From PWPR01 sp964497955 (GTDB taxonomy: Bacteria > Bacillota > UBA994 > PWPR01): a DNA stretch of 23,498 nt. Position numbers and translations under genes: made by a program. The stretch spans positions 1-23,498 of the forward strand of contig CAZCFQ010000021.1 of NCBI GenBank assembly GCA_964497955.1, read 5' to 3'. Below, piece by piece: positions 7,733-15,286 of the stretch; position 1 is the stretch's first letter; each line of letters begins with the position of its first letter. The notes under the pieces were generated by a model. The model was not told where the DNA came from, did not search any database, and saw nothing but the letters and a program-made list of their open reading frames with translations.

Positions 7733-8109
7733 TGATTAATTTAGATTTTATTATAGATAATATAAATTATATAGGAGCTTTCTCTCTTTTTGTAATTGGA
7801 CTATATACAGTACTAACTCACTCAAATCTTTTAAAAAGAATTATTGGTGTAAATATAATGGAAACATCTGTATTCTTGTTTTTTGTCTCTATAGGATTTA
7901 TTAGAGGAGCAAAGGCACCAATTATAGAAAATTTAACTGGTGAGCAGTTTTATGTTAATCCGTTACCTTCTGCTATGATACTAACAGGAATTGTAGTTGC
8001 AGTTAGTATTACTGCTTATGCCTTAAGTTTGTTGATTAACTTATATAAAGAATATGGAACTTTAGAAATAGATGAAATACTTATAAAGGAAGACAGGATA
8101 GATGAATAA
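7732..8109 (+). CDS. mrpC: Na+/H+ antiporter subunit MrpC (NuoK-like)
   Basis: A 125-residue protein with three helices, homologous to NuoK. GLYTVLTHSNLLKRIIGVNI followed by METSVFLFF and the late DPL-type segment NPLPSAMILTGIVVAVS are typical of MrpC/MnhC. One-base overlap with mrpB and an 8-base overlap with mrpD indicate coupled translation. In the complex it lies between MrpB and the antiporter-like MrpD. Confidence 0.92.
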   Translation: MINLDFIIDNINYIGAFSLFVIGLYTVLTHSNLLKRIIGVNIMETSVFLFFVSIGFIRGAKAPIIENLTGEQFYVNPLPSAMILTGIVVAVSITAYALSLLINLYKEYGTLEIDEILIKEDRIDE

Positions 8110-9595
8110 AGCACAGTTACCAGTACTTATATTACTCATATTTTTGTCTACAGCAGTAATTATAGCACTGCTAAAAAATAAGAAAAAAAAGGTTCACACT
8201 ATTGTTTTAGCAGCTACAGGGTTGGCTTTGACATTTTCTTTGGTTTTACTGATTTATGTGTTGGAGGAAGGTTCTTTTTATTATAACTTTGGTAACTGGA
8301 ACTCAAAAATAGGAATAGAATTTTTTATAGGTGAATATGCTTCAATATTTACTTTTGCATTAATCTTAATAGCAGGTCTTATTTTAATTTTTTCACTTAA
8401 AGATTTAGATCATGAAGTTGCTGATAATAAAATTGGTAATTATTATACTTTAGTAATGTTATTAGTGTTTTCAATGATAGGCATGATTTTTACTAATGAC
8501 TTATTTAATATGTATGTGTTTATGGAAATTTTATCACTTACATCGTGTGGAATAATTTCAATTAAAAATACCAAAGAAACTACAATGGCTACCTTTAAAT
8601 ACCTTATGCTTGGTGCTATAGGATCAATTTCTATACTTTTAGGTATTGCAATGCTTTATATGGTAACAGGGCAGTTGAATATGACAGCAACTAATCAAAC
8701 AATTTCACTAATATGGCAAGAGTACCCAAGAAACTTGTTGATAAGTTTAAGCTTTATTCTGACAGGTCTTGGACTTAAAGCCGCAATTTTTCCTTTACAT
8801 GTTTGGTTGCCTGATGCCCATTCAAACGCACCTTCACCGTCAAGTGCACTTTTAAGTGGATTGGTTCTTAAAATTTATGCTTTTGCTATGGTTAAAATTC
8901 TATTTAGAGTTATCGGCATAGATATTATAAAAGCAATCACAATTAATAATTACTTAGCCTATTTTGCAGTACTTAGTATAATAATGGGTTCTGTATTTGC
9001 AATAGGGCAGAAAGATATTAAAAGATTACTAGCATACTCAAGTGTTTCACAAATAGGATATGTTTTTTTAGGAATAGGATTAGCAACAGAAGCAGGTCTT
9101 TCAGCAAGTTTGTATCATATAATTGCTCATGCAATGATGAAGACAGCATTGTTCCTTTCTGCTGGTGCAATAATTTATCAAACCGGAATAAGAGATGTAA
9201 GAGAAATGGATGGTATAGGTTATAGAATGCCTATCACTATGGCGACTTTTACTATAGCAGCTTTAGGAATGATTGGAATACCAGGAATCAATGGATTTAT
9301 GAGTAAATGGTACCTAGGTCTTGCATCATTTAATGCAGGAAAACCAATTTTTATTATATTCTTATTAGCAAGTAGTTTCTTAAATGCTATTTATTTTTTA
9401 CCAATAATAATCTCAGCTTATCTTAAAGAATGTGATTACTGTCCAAATGTTATGACACCAGATCTTATTCCATTTAGTATGAAGCTGCCTTTATTAACAC
9501 TTTCTTTTTTATGCATAGTAACTGGATTATTTCCAAATATGATAATGAATGTTGTCCAAAAAGCTCTGCCAAGTATAATTTCATTTGTGCCATAA
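8102..9595 (+). CDS. mrpD: Na+/H+ antiporter subunit MrpD (NuoM/N-like)
   Basis: A 497-residue protein of 14 or so helices in the Proton_antipo_M family, the usual length for MrpD. Proton-path residues are present: Glu142 in MYVFMEILSL, Lys226 in GLGLKAAIFPLHVWLPDAH, and Lys257 in GLVLKIYA. LLAYSSVSQIGY is the conserved broken-helix block. MrpD is one of the two ion-translocating antiporter-like subunits of Mrp. It overlaps mrpC by 8 bases. The second large subunit follows 10 nt after the stop. Confidence 0.92.
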   Translation: MNKAQLPVLILLIFLSTAVIIALLKNKKKKVHTIVLAATGLALTFSLVLLIYVLEEGSFYYNFGNWNSKIGIEFFIGEYASIFTFALILIAGLILIFSLKDLDHEVADNKIGNYYTLVMLLVFSMIGMIFTNDLFNMYVFMEILSLTSCGIISIKNTKETTMATFKYLMLGAIGSISILLGIAMLYMVTGQLNMTATNQTISLIWQEYPRNLLISLSFILTGLGLKAAIFPLHVWLPDAHSNAPSPSSALLSGLVLKIYAFAMVKILFRVIGIDIIKAITINNYLAYFAVLSIIMGSVFAIGQKDIKRLLAYSSVSQIGYVFLGIGLATEAGLSASLYHIIAHAMMKTALFLSAGAIIYQTGIRDVREMDGIGYRMPITMATFTIAALGMIGIPGINGFMSKWYLGLASFNAGKPIFIIFLLASSFLNAIYFLPIIISAYLKECDYCPNVMTPDLIPFSMKLPLLTLSFLCIVTGLFPNMIMNVVQKALPSIISFVP

Positions 9596-9605
9596 GGGGA
9601 ATATT

Positions 9606-11654
9606 ATGAGAAGAATTAGTAGATTTTTTAAAAAAGTTTATGATAAAATTGTAATCAATTATTTGCCAGATTTTTTCTGCGTTAATTGTGTTATTGTTTT
9701 TTTTATATATTTACTTATGATTATGTTAATCCTTTTGGCTACGACTATAGGATTTGGGGAAGGTCCATTATCATTAACTAATCCAGATAGTTTACTTGGT
9801 AGGTTTGGTAGGTTTATTACATCTTTTAAAGCCATTCCTCTTATAGTGGTCTTGCTACCTTTATTGGGTGGACCATTAGAAGCATTAATAGGAAAAAAAT
9901 CTGAAATAATGAGAGATACAATAGCAGTTAATTCTACCTTTTTAACTTTTATTTTAATAATTTTGATGTATCCACAAGTAATTCAAGGATCAATGAGTTA
10001 CAGTGTCCCTGGTATTTTGGGATTTGGTTTAAATTTCAAGGTGGACCTATTTAGCTACATAATGGCTATAGCTTCAGGTATCCTTTGGTTATTTGTTTCT
10101 ATTTATGCCCATGATTATATGAATACAGAAGAACACCGAGACAGATTTTATTTGTGGATGGCTATTACGTATGGTGGAGTTTTAGGTACTGTAATGGCAG
10201 CAGATTTATTTACTATGTTCTTATTCTTCGAACTTATGACATTTAGTTCATACACATTAGTAGCACATCATCAATCAAGAGAATCAATGCTAGCAGGTAA
10301 TAGCTATATCTTCATTGGGGTAGTAGGTGGCCTTTGTATTTTATTAGGAATGTTAATGTTATATAGTCACACTGGAACTTTAGAGTTTATCCCCATGGCA
10401 TCTCAACTTGAAGCTATGGGAACTGCTAAGTATTATATGGTTGCTTTGTTTGTTATAGGATTTGGTATTAAAGCAGGAATGTTACCACTTCATATTTGGC
10501 TACCAAAAGCACATCCAGTAGCACCAACTCCAGCTAGTGCCTTATTATCAGGAATCTTAATAAAAGTAGGGGCTTATGGATTACTAAGATTAGCAGTAAG
10601 CATATTTGTACCAGGTGTTAGTGAGATTAATGGGGCTGCTGATCCACTTTGGAGTGTTTCCAATGGACTTGGGGTTATGATTATCTGGATTGGTATTATA
10701 ACTATGTTAGTTGGAGCCTTCTTAGCTATCCAACAAAAAGCAATGAAAAAGCTCTTAGCTTATAGTAGTATAAGCCAAATTGGATACATAATAATGGGGA
10801 TTGGAGTAACAGCCTATTTAGGTTATAAAGGAGCAATGGGTTTTGCTGGGTCAGTTTACCATATAGTCAATCATGCTTTGTTTAAATCACTATTATTTAT
10901 GGTAGCAGGAGCAGTATATCTTAAAACTGGAGAACAGAGATTTGACAAATTAGGAGGGCTTTGGAAAAAACTACCCTTTACAGCTCTACTATGTCTAGTT
11001 GGGATATTTGGAATTATAGGGTTGCCTGGCTTTAATGGTTTTATTTCAAAATCACTACTACATCATGGAATAATTGAAGCCTATGAGTATGGTCATCCAT
11101 CTTTTAGGTATGCTGAAATACTATTTAATATCGTTAGTATGGGTACTGTAGCATATTATATCAAATTTTTCGTATCAGTATTTTTAGGAAAAGAAAAAGA
11201 AGAACATAAAGAGATAGACAGTGAACATGGTATGATAAGTTTAGCAATGGGTAGTTTAGCTTTATTAGTCGTAGCAATAGGGCATACCCCTAATTTAATC
11301 ATGAATAGATTTATAATTCCAGCAACAAGAAGTTTAACTTTTGACCCTAAATTTATTGATAAATATCTTGTTAATATCAGTTATTTTAACTTTGAGAATC
11401 TATTTAGCATAGGATATGTAATATTTTTTGGTATAATACTTTATTTTGTTGGTAAAAGGTTTAAGTTATTCCAATTAACTTTTTATGAAAGATTTGATAT
11501 TGATAAAGCAATTTACCATCCTCTTTATGAGGGTGTAGTTTCAGTTTCAAAGAAGATATCTAGTACTTATGAAGATAAAATAATAAATAATGATGTAGTA
11601 ATATATTCAGCAATACTGATGTTTGTATTAGTAATGTTAGTTCTTTATGGATAA
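9606..11654 (+). CDS. Large NuoL/MrpA-type antiporter subunit (paralogue 2)
   Basis: A 682-residue polytopic protein, paralogue of the gene at 3526-5562. ATG 9606 follows AAGGGG by 6-7 nt; the in-frame TTG at 9585 lies inside mrpD without a site. Glu209 (FLFFELMTF), the Lys in GFGIKAGMLPLHIWLPKAH and the N-terminal FCVNC pair (residues 25 and 28) are conserved between the two. Whole blocks such as GVLGTVMAADLFTMFLFFEL differ by at most one residue, while the loops after residue 50 and near the C-terminus differ. As last gene of the mrpE operon it probably supplies the MrpA-like ion channel of this complex. A terminator follows at once. Confidence 0.85.
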   Translation: MRRISRFFKKVYDKIVINYLPDFFCVNCVIVFFIYLLMIMLILLATTIGFGEGPLSLTNPDSLLGRFGRFITSFKAIPLIVVLLPLLGGPLEALIGKKSEIMRDTIAVNSTFLTFILIILMYPQVIQGSMSYSVPGILGFGLNFKVDLFSYIMAIASGILWLFVSIYAHDYMNTEEHRDRFYLWMAITYGGVLGTVMAADLFTMFLFFELMTFSSYTLVAHHQSRESMLAGNSYIFIGVVGGLCILLGMLMLYSHTGTLEFIPMASQLEAMGTAKYYMVALFVIGFGIKAGMLPLHIWLPKAHPVAPTPASALLSGILIKVGAYGLLRLAVSIFVPGVSEINGAADPLWSVSNGLGVMIIWIGIITMLVGAFLAIQQKAMKKLLAYSSISQIGYIIMGIGVTAYLGYKGAMGFAGSVYHIVNHALFKSLLFMVAGAVYLKTGEQRFDKLGGLWKKLPFTALLCLVGIFGIIGLPGFNGFISKSLLHHGIIEAYEYGHPSFRYAEILFNIVSMGTVAYYIKFFVSVFLGKEKEEHKEIDSEHGMISLAMGSLALLVVAIGHTPNLIMNRFIIPATRSLTFDPKFIDKYLVNISYFNFENLFSIGYVIFFGIILYFVGKRFKLFQLTFYERFDIDKAIYHPLYEGVVSVSKKISSTYEDKIINNDVVIYSAILMFVLVMLVLYG

Positions 11655-11660
11655 AAAGAT

Positions 11661-11688
11661 AGCACCTAAATTAATAGGTGCTTTTTTT
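11661..11688. terminator. Terminator between the mrp operon and the CoA-transferase gene
   Basis: An 8-bp stem (11661-11668 with 11675-11682) with a 6-nt loop and a T7 tail ends the mrp operon on the plus strand. AAAAA just upstream could give a weaker U tail for the convergent minus-strand gene. Confidence 0.85.
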
Positions 11689-13183
11689 ATTTCATTGAGC
11701 CAGTTTCAATAAATCTATTATGAAAACTAAAACACTTATTTAGTAAATGTGGTGTGTGAGAATTGTTTGTTTTTTCTATAGCTTCCCTAAAGTATCTTAA
11801 TAACTTTTCTCTATATTCTGGGTGAGCACAATTATTGATAATTTCAAGAGCTCTTTCTTTAGGAGATTTGTTTCTTAAATCAGCAACTCCCCATTCAGTT
11901 ACAACAACTTTCACATCATGTTCTGTATGGTCTATATGTGAAACCATTGGAACAATACAAGAAATATCCCCATTTTTAGCAATTGAGTTAGTGATAAAAA
12001 TTGAAAGATAAGCATTCCTTGTAAAATCACCTGAACCTCCAATTCCATTCATCATCTTAGATCCCATTATATGTGTTGAATTAACATTTCCATATATATC
12101 AATTTCTATTGCAGTATTCATACTAATTACTCCAAGTCTTCTAGCTATTTCTGGGTTATTACTTATTTCTTGAGGTCTTAGAATAATTTTTTCTTTGTAG
12201 AAATCAATTTTATCTTTAAATCTGATTAGACCTTCCGAAGAAGGTGTAATAGAAGTACCAGAACAAACACTAAACTTATTAGCATCTATCATATCAAGTG
12301 CTGCATCTTGGATAACTTCTGAGTAAAACTCAATGTTTTCAAAATCAGAGTTACAAAGACCAGCAAGAACTGCATTTGCTACACTACCAACACCTGACTG
12401 AATAGGTAATAAATCTTTTGGGATTCTACCAATATCGACTTCATCTTTTAGAAATTCAATAATATTATTTGCAATAGTATTTGATACTTTATCAATGGGT
12501 GCAAGTGGTCTTACATTATCTATAATATCTGTTACAACAATAGCTTTAATTTTTTCTAATCCACATTCTATATAAGGTGTTCCAATTCTGTCACTAGCAT
12601 TATTTAGGGGTAAAGCTTTTCTATTTGGCGGATCATTAGGAATATAAATATCGTGCATACCTTCAAGTTCTACTGGTTGGCTTAAATTAATCTCTACTAT
12701 AACAATATCTGCTTCTTTGACAAAAGTGGGAGAATTACCAACTGATGTAGTAGGTATTATATGTCCCTTTTCTGTAATAGTACATGCTTCTACAATAGCT
12801 ACATCAACATTTCCACTAAATCCATATCTAATTTCTTGAGCTGTATGACTTAAATGTTGATCAATATAATCTATACTACCACAATTTATTGCATCTCTTA
12901 TAGATCTATTTGTTTGATAAGGAGAGCGTTTACTAATACATCCAGCACGAGTAAGTTCACCATCAAGTTCATCACCAACTGATGCTCCTGTAGATAAACT
13001 TATTTTTATATCTCTACCATTATTGATTTGCTTTGCTAATGCTAAAGGTACTGCTTTAGGGTAACCACTTGGAGTAAATCCACTTGTGGCAACGTGCATT
13101 CCATTTTCTATTAGTAAAGCTGCATTATCAGCATCAACTACTTTTTTAAGTAAATCTTTATTTCTAATTCTATCTTCATACAT
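11687..13183 (-). CDS. Acetyl-CoA hydrolase/transferase family protein (Cat1/succinate CoA-transferase type)
   Basis: A 498-residue cytoplasmic enzyme of the acetyl-CoA hydrolase/transferase family, as in Clostridium kluyveri Cat1 and acetic-acid-bacterial AarC. It should move CoA between acyl-CoA and a carboxylate, probably acetate with succinate or another short acid. LLPIQSGVGSVANAVLAGL (about 258-276), the catalytic Glu289 in FYSEVIQDAALDM, and the CoA-site glycine block MNGIGGSGDFTRNAYL (378-393) all agree. The length fits. The ATG at 13183 has GGAGGG 6 nt upstream. It is a single gene, convergent with the mrp operon; the OsmC gene upstream has its own terminator. Exact acceptor specificity cannot be told. 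Confidence 0.85.
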   Translation of the reverse strand: MYEDRIRNKDLLKKVVDADNAALLIENGMHVATSGFTPSGYPKAVPLALAKQINNGRDIKISLSTGASVGDELDGELTRAGCISKRSPYQTNRSIRDAINCGSIDYIDQHLSHTAQEIRYGFSGNVDVAIVEACTITEKGHIIPTTSVGNSPTFVKEADIVIVEINLSQPVELEGMHDIYIPNDPPNRKALPLNNASDRIGTPYIECGLEKIKAIVVTDIIDNVRPLAPIDKVSNTIANNIIEFLKDEVDIGRIPKDLLPIQSGVGSVANAVLAGLCNSDFENIEFYSEVIQDAALDMIDANKFSVCSGTSITPSSEGLIRFKDKIDFYKEKIILRPQEISNNPEIARRLGVISMNTAIEIDIYGNVNSTHIMGSKMMNGIGGSGDFTRNAYLSIFITNSIAKNGDISCIVPMVSHIDHTEHDVKVVVTEWGVADLRNKSPKERALEIINNCAHPEYREKLLRYFREAIEKTNNSHTPHLLNKCFSFHNRFIETGSMK

Positions 13184-13223
13184 AAAAAACCCTCCACGAA
13201 GTATTACTATCTAACAGTTTATA

Positions 13224-13229
13224 ATTATA
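13224..13229 (-). promoter_or_regulatory. Candidate -10 box of the CoA-transferase gene
   Basis: TATAAT on the minus strand, 40 bp before the start codon. The hexamer 17 bp further upstream is a poor -35 match. Confidence 0.4.
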
Positions 13230-13263
13230 CAGTTAATCTTTATAAATTACTAGAAAGCAGGAA

Positions 13264-13295
13264 ATTAAAAAGCTAGAGAACGAGAATTCTCTAGC
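13264..13295 (-). terminator. Terminator of the OsmC-family gene
   Basis: A perfect 9-bp GC-containing stem (13272-13280 with 13287-13295) is followed on the minus strand by TTTTTAAT. It lies 10 nt past the OsmC stop codon and isolates that gene from the CoA-transferase. Confidence 0.82.
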
Positions 13296-13305
13296 AACAT
13301 TAATA

Positions 13306-13734
13306 TTACAATTCATTTAATTGTAGTTCATGTGTCAAATCAGCTGCTTCTGATAACATTGCACTTACACCGCAGTATCTTTCATGAGAAAGATCAATGG
13401 CTTTTTCAAACTTATCCTTGTCCTCAAAAAGTTTTTTACCACTAAACTTATAAATTACATGAATTTTTGTGTAAACTTTTGGATGCTCTTCGCTAGCTTC
13501 AGTTTCTACCTCCATATCAAAACTATCATACTCAACTCGCATCTTTTTCAAAATTGATACTACATCCATTCCACTGCACCCTGTTAATGCAGTTATCAAT
13601 AACTGTTTAGGTCTAGGACCTTTATCATTACCTCCAACTTCAGCTTTCGCATCCATAATGATTTTATGATGATCATCAAGAGTCATTTCAAATGCCATAC
13701 CGCCAATATACTTTGTTTTATAAGTTTTATTCAC
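13306..13734 (-). CDS. OsmC family protein (thiol peroxidase-like)
   Basis: A 142-residue protein of the OsmC/Ohr superfamily. Start GTG 13734 is preferred: AAGGAG (13744-13749) directly abuts GTG 13743 but is 8 nt from 13734. Two conserved cysteines are present, Cys53 in ALTGCSGMDVVSIL and Cys121 in ERYCGVSAML, the pair that reduces organic hydroperoxides in characterised members. The sequence resembles the YhfA-type OsmC group, for which an actual substrate is not established. It is a lone gene with its own terminator, divergent from the deacetylase gene. Confidence 0.85.
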   Translation of the reverse strand: MNKTYKTKYIGGMAFEMTLDDHHKIIMDAKAEVGGNDKGPRPKQLLITALTGCSGMDVVSILKKMRVEYDSFDMEVETEASEEHPKVYTKIHVIYKFSGKKLFEDKDKFEKAIDLSHERYCGVSAMLSEAADLTHELQLNEL

Positions 13735-13754
13735 ATATATCACTCCTTAAAACT

Positions 13755-13760
13755 ATTATA
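13755..13760 (-). promoter_or_regulatory. Candidate -10 box of the OsmC-family gene
   Basis: TATAAT on the minus strand about 20 bp before the start codon. No clear -35 is seen. Confidence 0.35.
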
Positions 13761-13824
13761 TAACCTAATAACCAATATATCTATAGAAAAATTAAGAAAA
13801 AATTAAACTTAATCTCAACTTTCA

Positions 13825-13833
13825 TGCTATAAT
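13825..13833 (+). promoter_or_regulatory. Extended -10 promoter of the deacetylase gene
   Basis: TGCTATAAT is a perfect TGn-extended -10 element 40 bp upstream of the start; TTAAAC at 13803-13808 is a weak -35. Confidence 0.6.
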
Positions 13834-13872
13834 AATTAAAACATATTAAAGTAATAAAGGGAAGTGGTGATT

Positions 13873-14574
13873 ATGTCTAGGTATAAAAAAGTCTTTATTG
13901 GAGTAATTGCTTTATTGATTTTAGGCTATGCTAGTTATGAACTAATGAATTCTAGAACTTTTCAAATCTTTGGAAATCTATATGAGAAAATAGAAACACA
14001 AGATAAGGTAGTAGCACTTACTTTTGATGATGGACCAACAGAAATGACTGACTTAATTCTAGAAGAGTTAGAAGCATTAGATATTAAAGCAACTTTCTTT
14101 TTAGTTGGAAGTAATATGAGAGAAAATCAAGATCTTACAAAAAAAATTGTTAATGAAGGACACCAAATTGCTAGCCATTCTTTCACTCATACTAGAATGG
14201 TTTTCAAAAGCCCAAGATTTTTAGAAGAAGAAGTTAGAAGAACAAATATTGAGATAAGAAACGCAGGATATAAAGATAAAATTTATTTTAGACCTCCATA
14301 TGGGAAGAAATTATTGTTTCTTCCATACATACTAAATAAGTATGACATGGCAACAATAATGTGGTCTATTGAGCCTGAAACATACCCTGAAATTGCAAAA
14401 GATAGTGACTTAATAGCAAAACATATATTAGACAATATCTCTCCTGGAGATATTATTTTACTTCATCCAATGTATAAACAAGGAGAAGTTTCACTAGAGT
14501 CACTAAAACTATTTGTACCAAAACTAAAAGAAATGGGTTATGAGTTTAAATTAATTTCAGAGGTAATTGAGTAA
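13873..14574 (+). CDS. Membrane-anchored polysaccharide deacetylase (NodB homology domain)
   Basis: A 233-residue protein with one N-terminal membrane anchor (about residues 6-22) and an extracytoplasmic NodB domain. Motifs are in order: TFDDGP (50-55, metal Asp and catalytic Asp), HSFTH (102-106, metal His pair), RPPYG (140-144) and LLHP (196-199). The motif-4 region reads MWSIEPETYPE, with acidic residues in a different arrangement from the common W-D-x-D-x-x-D/W form. It probably removes acetyl groups from cell-wall or exported glycans. ATG 13873 is favoured; GTG 13864 and 13867 lie inside the ribosome-site region. A weak AT-rich terminator follows. Confidence 0.85.
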   Translation: MSRYKKVFIGVIALLILGYASYELMNSRTFQIFGNLYEKIETQDKVVALTFDDGPTEMTDLILEELEALDIKATFFLVGSNMRENQDLTKKIVNEGHQIASHSFTHTRMVFKSPRFLEEEVRRTNIEIRNAGYKDKIYFRPPYGKKLLFLPYILNKYDMATIMWSIEPETYPEIAKDSDLIAKHILDNISPGDIILLHPMYKQGEVSLESLKLFVPKLKEMGYEFKLISEVIE

Positions 14575-14598
14575 AAATTGATTTATAAAATCAGTTTT
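14574..14598 (+). terminator. Weak AT-rich terminator of the deacetylase gene
   Basis: An 11-bp A/T-rich stem (14574-14584 with 14588-14598, one G-U pair) with a 3-nt loop. The T run lies within the 3' arm, so efficiency is uncertain. Confidence 0.45.
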
Positions 14599-14615
14599 AT
14601 ATATTGCCTTTGATA

Positions 14616-14624
14616 TGGTATAAT
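14616..14624 (+). promoter_or_regulatory. Extended -10 promoter of the FMN/lipoprotein operon
   Basis: TGGTATAAT is a perfect extended -10 element. It predicts transcription from about 14631 and a ~180-nt leader before the first gene. Confidence 0.65.
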
Positions 14625-14648
14625 TTATAAATGAAAATTTGAATATAG

Positions 14649-14795
14649 TATCCGAGTAATTAAATCTTCCTATTTTTAGATGATTTGTTTACCGATAGGG
14701 TCTGTTTGGAAACGAATTGGCCTCCCGCGATTGGAAAGGATAGAGTTTGGCATTTTTATGTCTATTTTGGCTTTCCAACTAGGAAAGCTTTTTTT
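14649..14795 (+). promoter_or_regulatory. Riboswitch-like leader with antiterminator and terminator (Moco/Tuco-like candidate)
   Basis: The putative aptamer is closed by P1 (14649-14653 with 14738-14742). It contains an AT-rich hairpin (14662-14666 with 14682-14686), a GAAA-tetraloop hairpin (14704-14708 with 14713-14717, loop 14709-14712) and the unpaired-looking GGCCTCCCGCGA (14719-14730). The expression platform is clear. A long antiterminator (14731-14738 with 14771-14778, plus 14740-14744 with 14761-14765) competes with a perfect terminator (14770-14776 with 14782-14788, T7 tail). P1 shares bases with the antiterminator, so P1 formation would favour termination, an OFF switch. The Moco/Tuco class is suggested from memory by CCGAG near the 5' side, the GNRA loop, GCCTCC and the downstream folds; this is not proven. 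Confidence 0.6.
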
Positions 14796-14812
14796 ATTGA
14801 AAGAGGTTAGTT

Positions 14813-15286
14813 ATGAAAAGAATTGTGTTAGGTGCTGTTATTGTGATTATAGTCACAACTTTTTTTGTGATTTCTCAAGATGATTACAAAGAATATGTTA
14901 ATGATTATAACATAGTATCAAGATTGAGAGATTATGAAAGTGATGAAGTTCTGAGAGTATATAAAGAAGAAGATGGATCTAATATCTTTATACTAGAAAA
15001 GGAAGGATATAATCCAGGAGTTCTTTTGTTGATACAACTAAAAGAATCTAAAGTAGAGAAACTAAAAATATTAAAGCATAACGAAACTCCTGATTATGGT
15101 GGTTATGCAGATAATGAGTGGTTTTTAAGTAGGTTTATTGGGCCAGTTGTTGATAAATTTAAGTTGGTGAAAATCAGAAGTGAAGCTGATAATGAAATTG
15201 TAGCAGTAACAGGAGCAACATATACTTCACAAGCAGTTGTAGATGCAGTTAATAAATGTTTAGAAATTAATGGAGGGTTAAAATGA
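14813..15286 (+). CDS. Membrane-anchored FMN-binding domain protein (RnfG/NqrC type)
   Basis: A 157-residue protein with one N-terminal membrane helix (about 3-20) and an extracytoplasmic FMN-binding domain. HNETPDYGGYA (89-99) and AVTGATYTSQAVVDAVN (131-147) are the two hallmarks of domains that carry FMN covalently on a threonine in RnfG, NqrC and relatives; Thr136 is the expected acceptor. The ApbE recognition pattern Dxx(S/T)GAT normally has Asp three residues before the first Thr; here it is Val130. It probably passes electrons outside the membrane. It is the first gene after the terminator-bearing leader (AGAGG at 14802-14806) and overlaps the next gene by ATGA. Confidence 0.82.
   Translation: MKRIVLGAVIVIIVTTFFVISQDDYKEYVNDYNIVSRLRDYESDEVLRVYKEEDGSNIFILEKEGYNPGVLLLIQLKESKVEKLKILKHNETPDYGGYADNEWFLSRFIGPVVDKFKLVKIRSEADNEIVAVTGATYTSQAVVDAVNKCLEINGGLK

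Noticed and set aside
3526..11654. A membrane-bound hydrogenase or complex I operon
   Set aside because: Only membrane antiporter-type subunits are present; no NiFe, Fe-S or NADH-binding subunit occurs before or after them in the window.
14680..14883. 67-codon plus-strand frame overlapping the leader and the FMN-binding gene
   Set aside because: It has no ribosome site, contains the antiterminator/terminator structure and overlaps the clear start of the FMN-binding gene in another frame.
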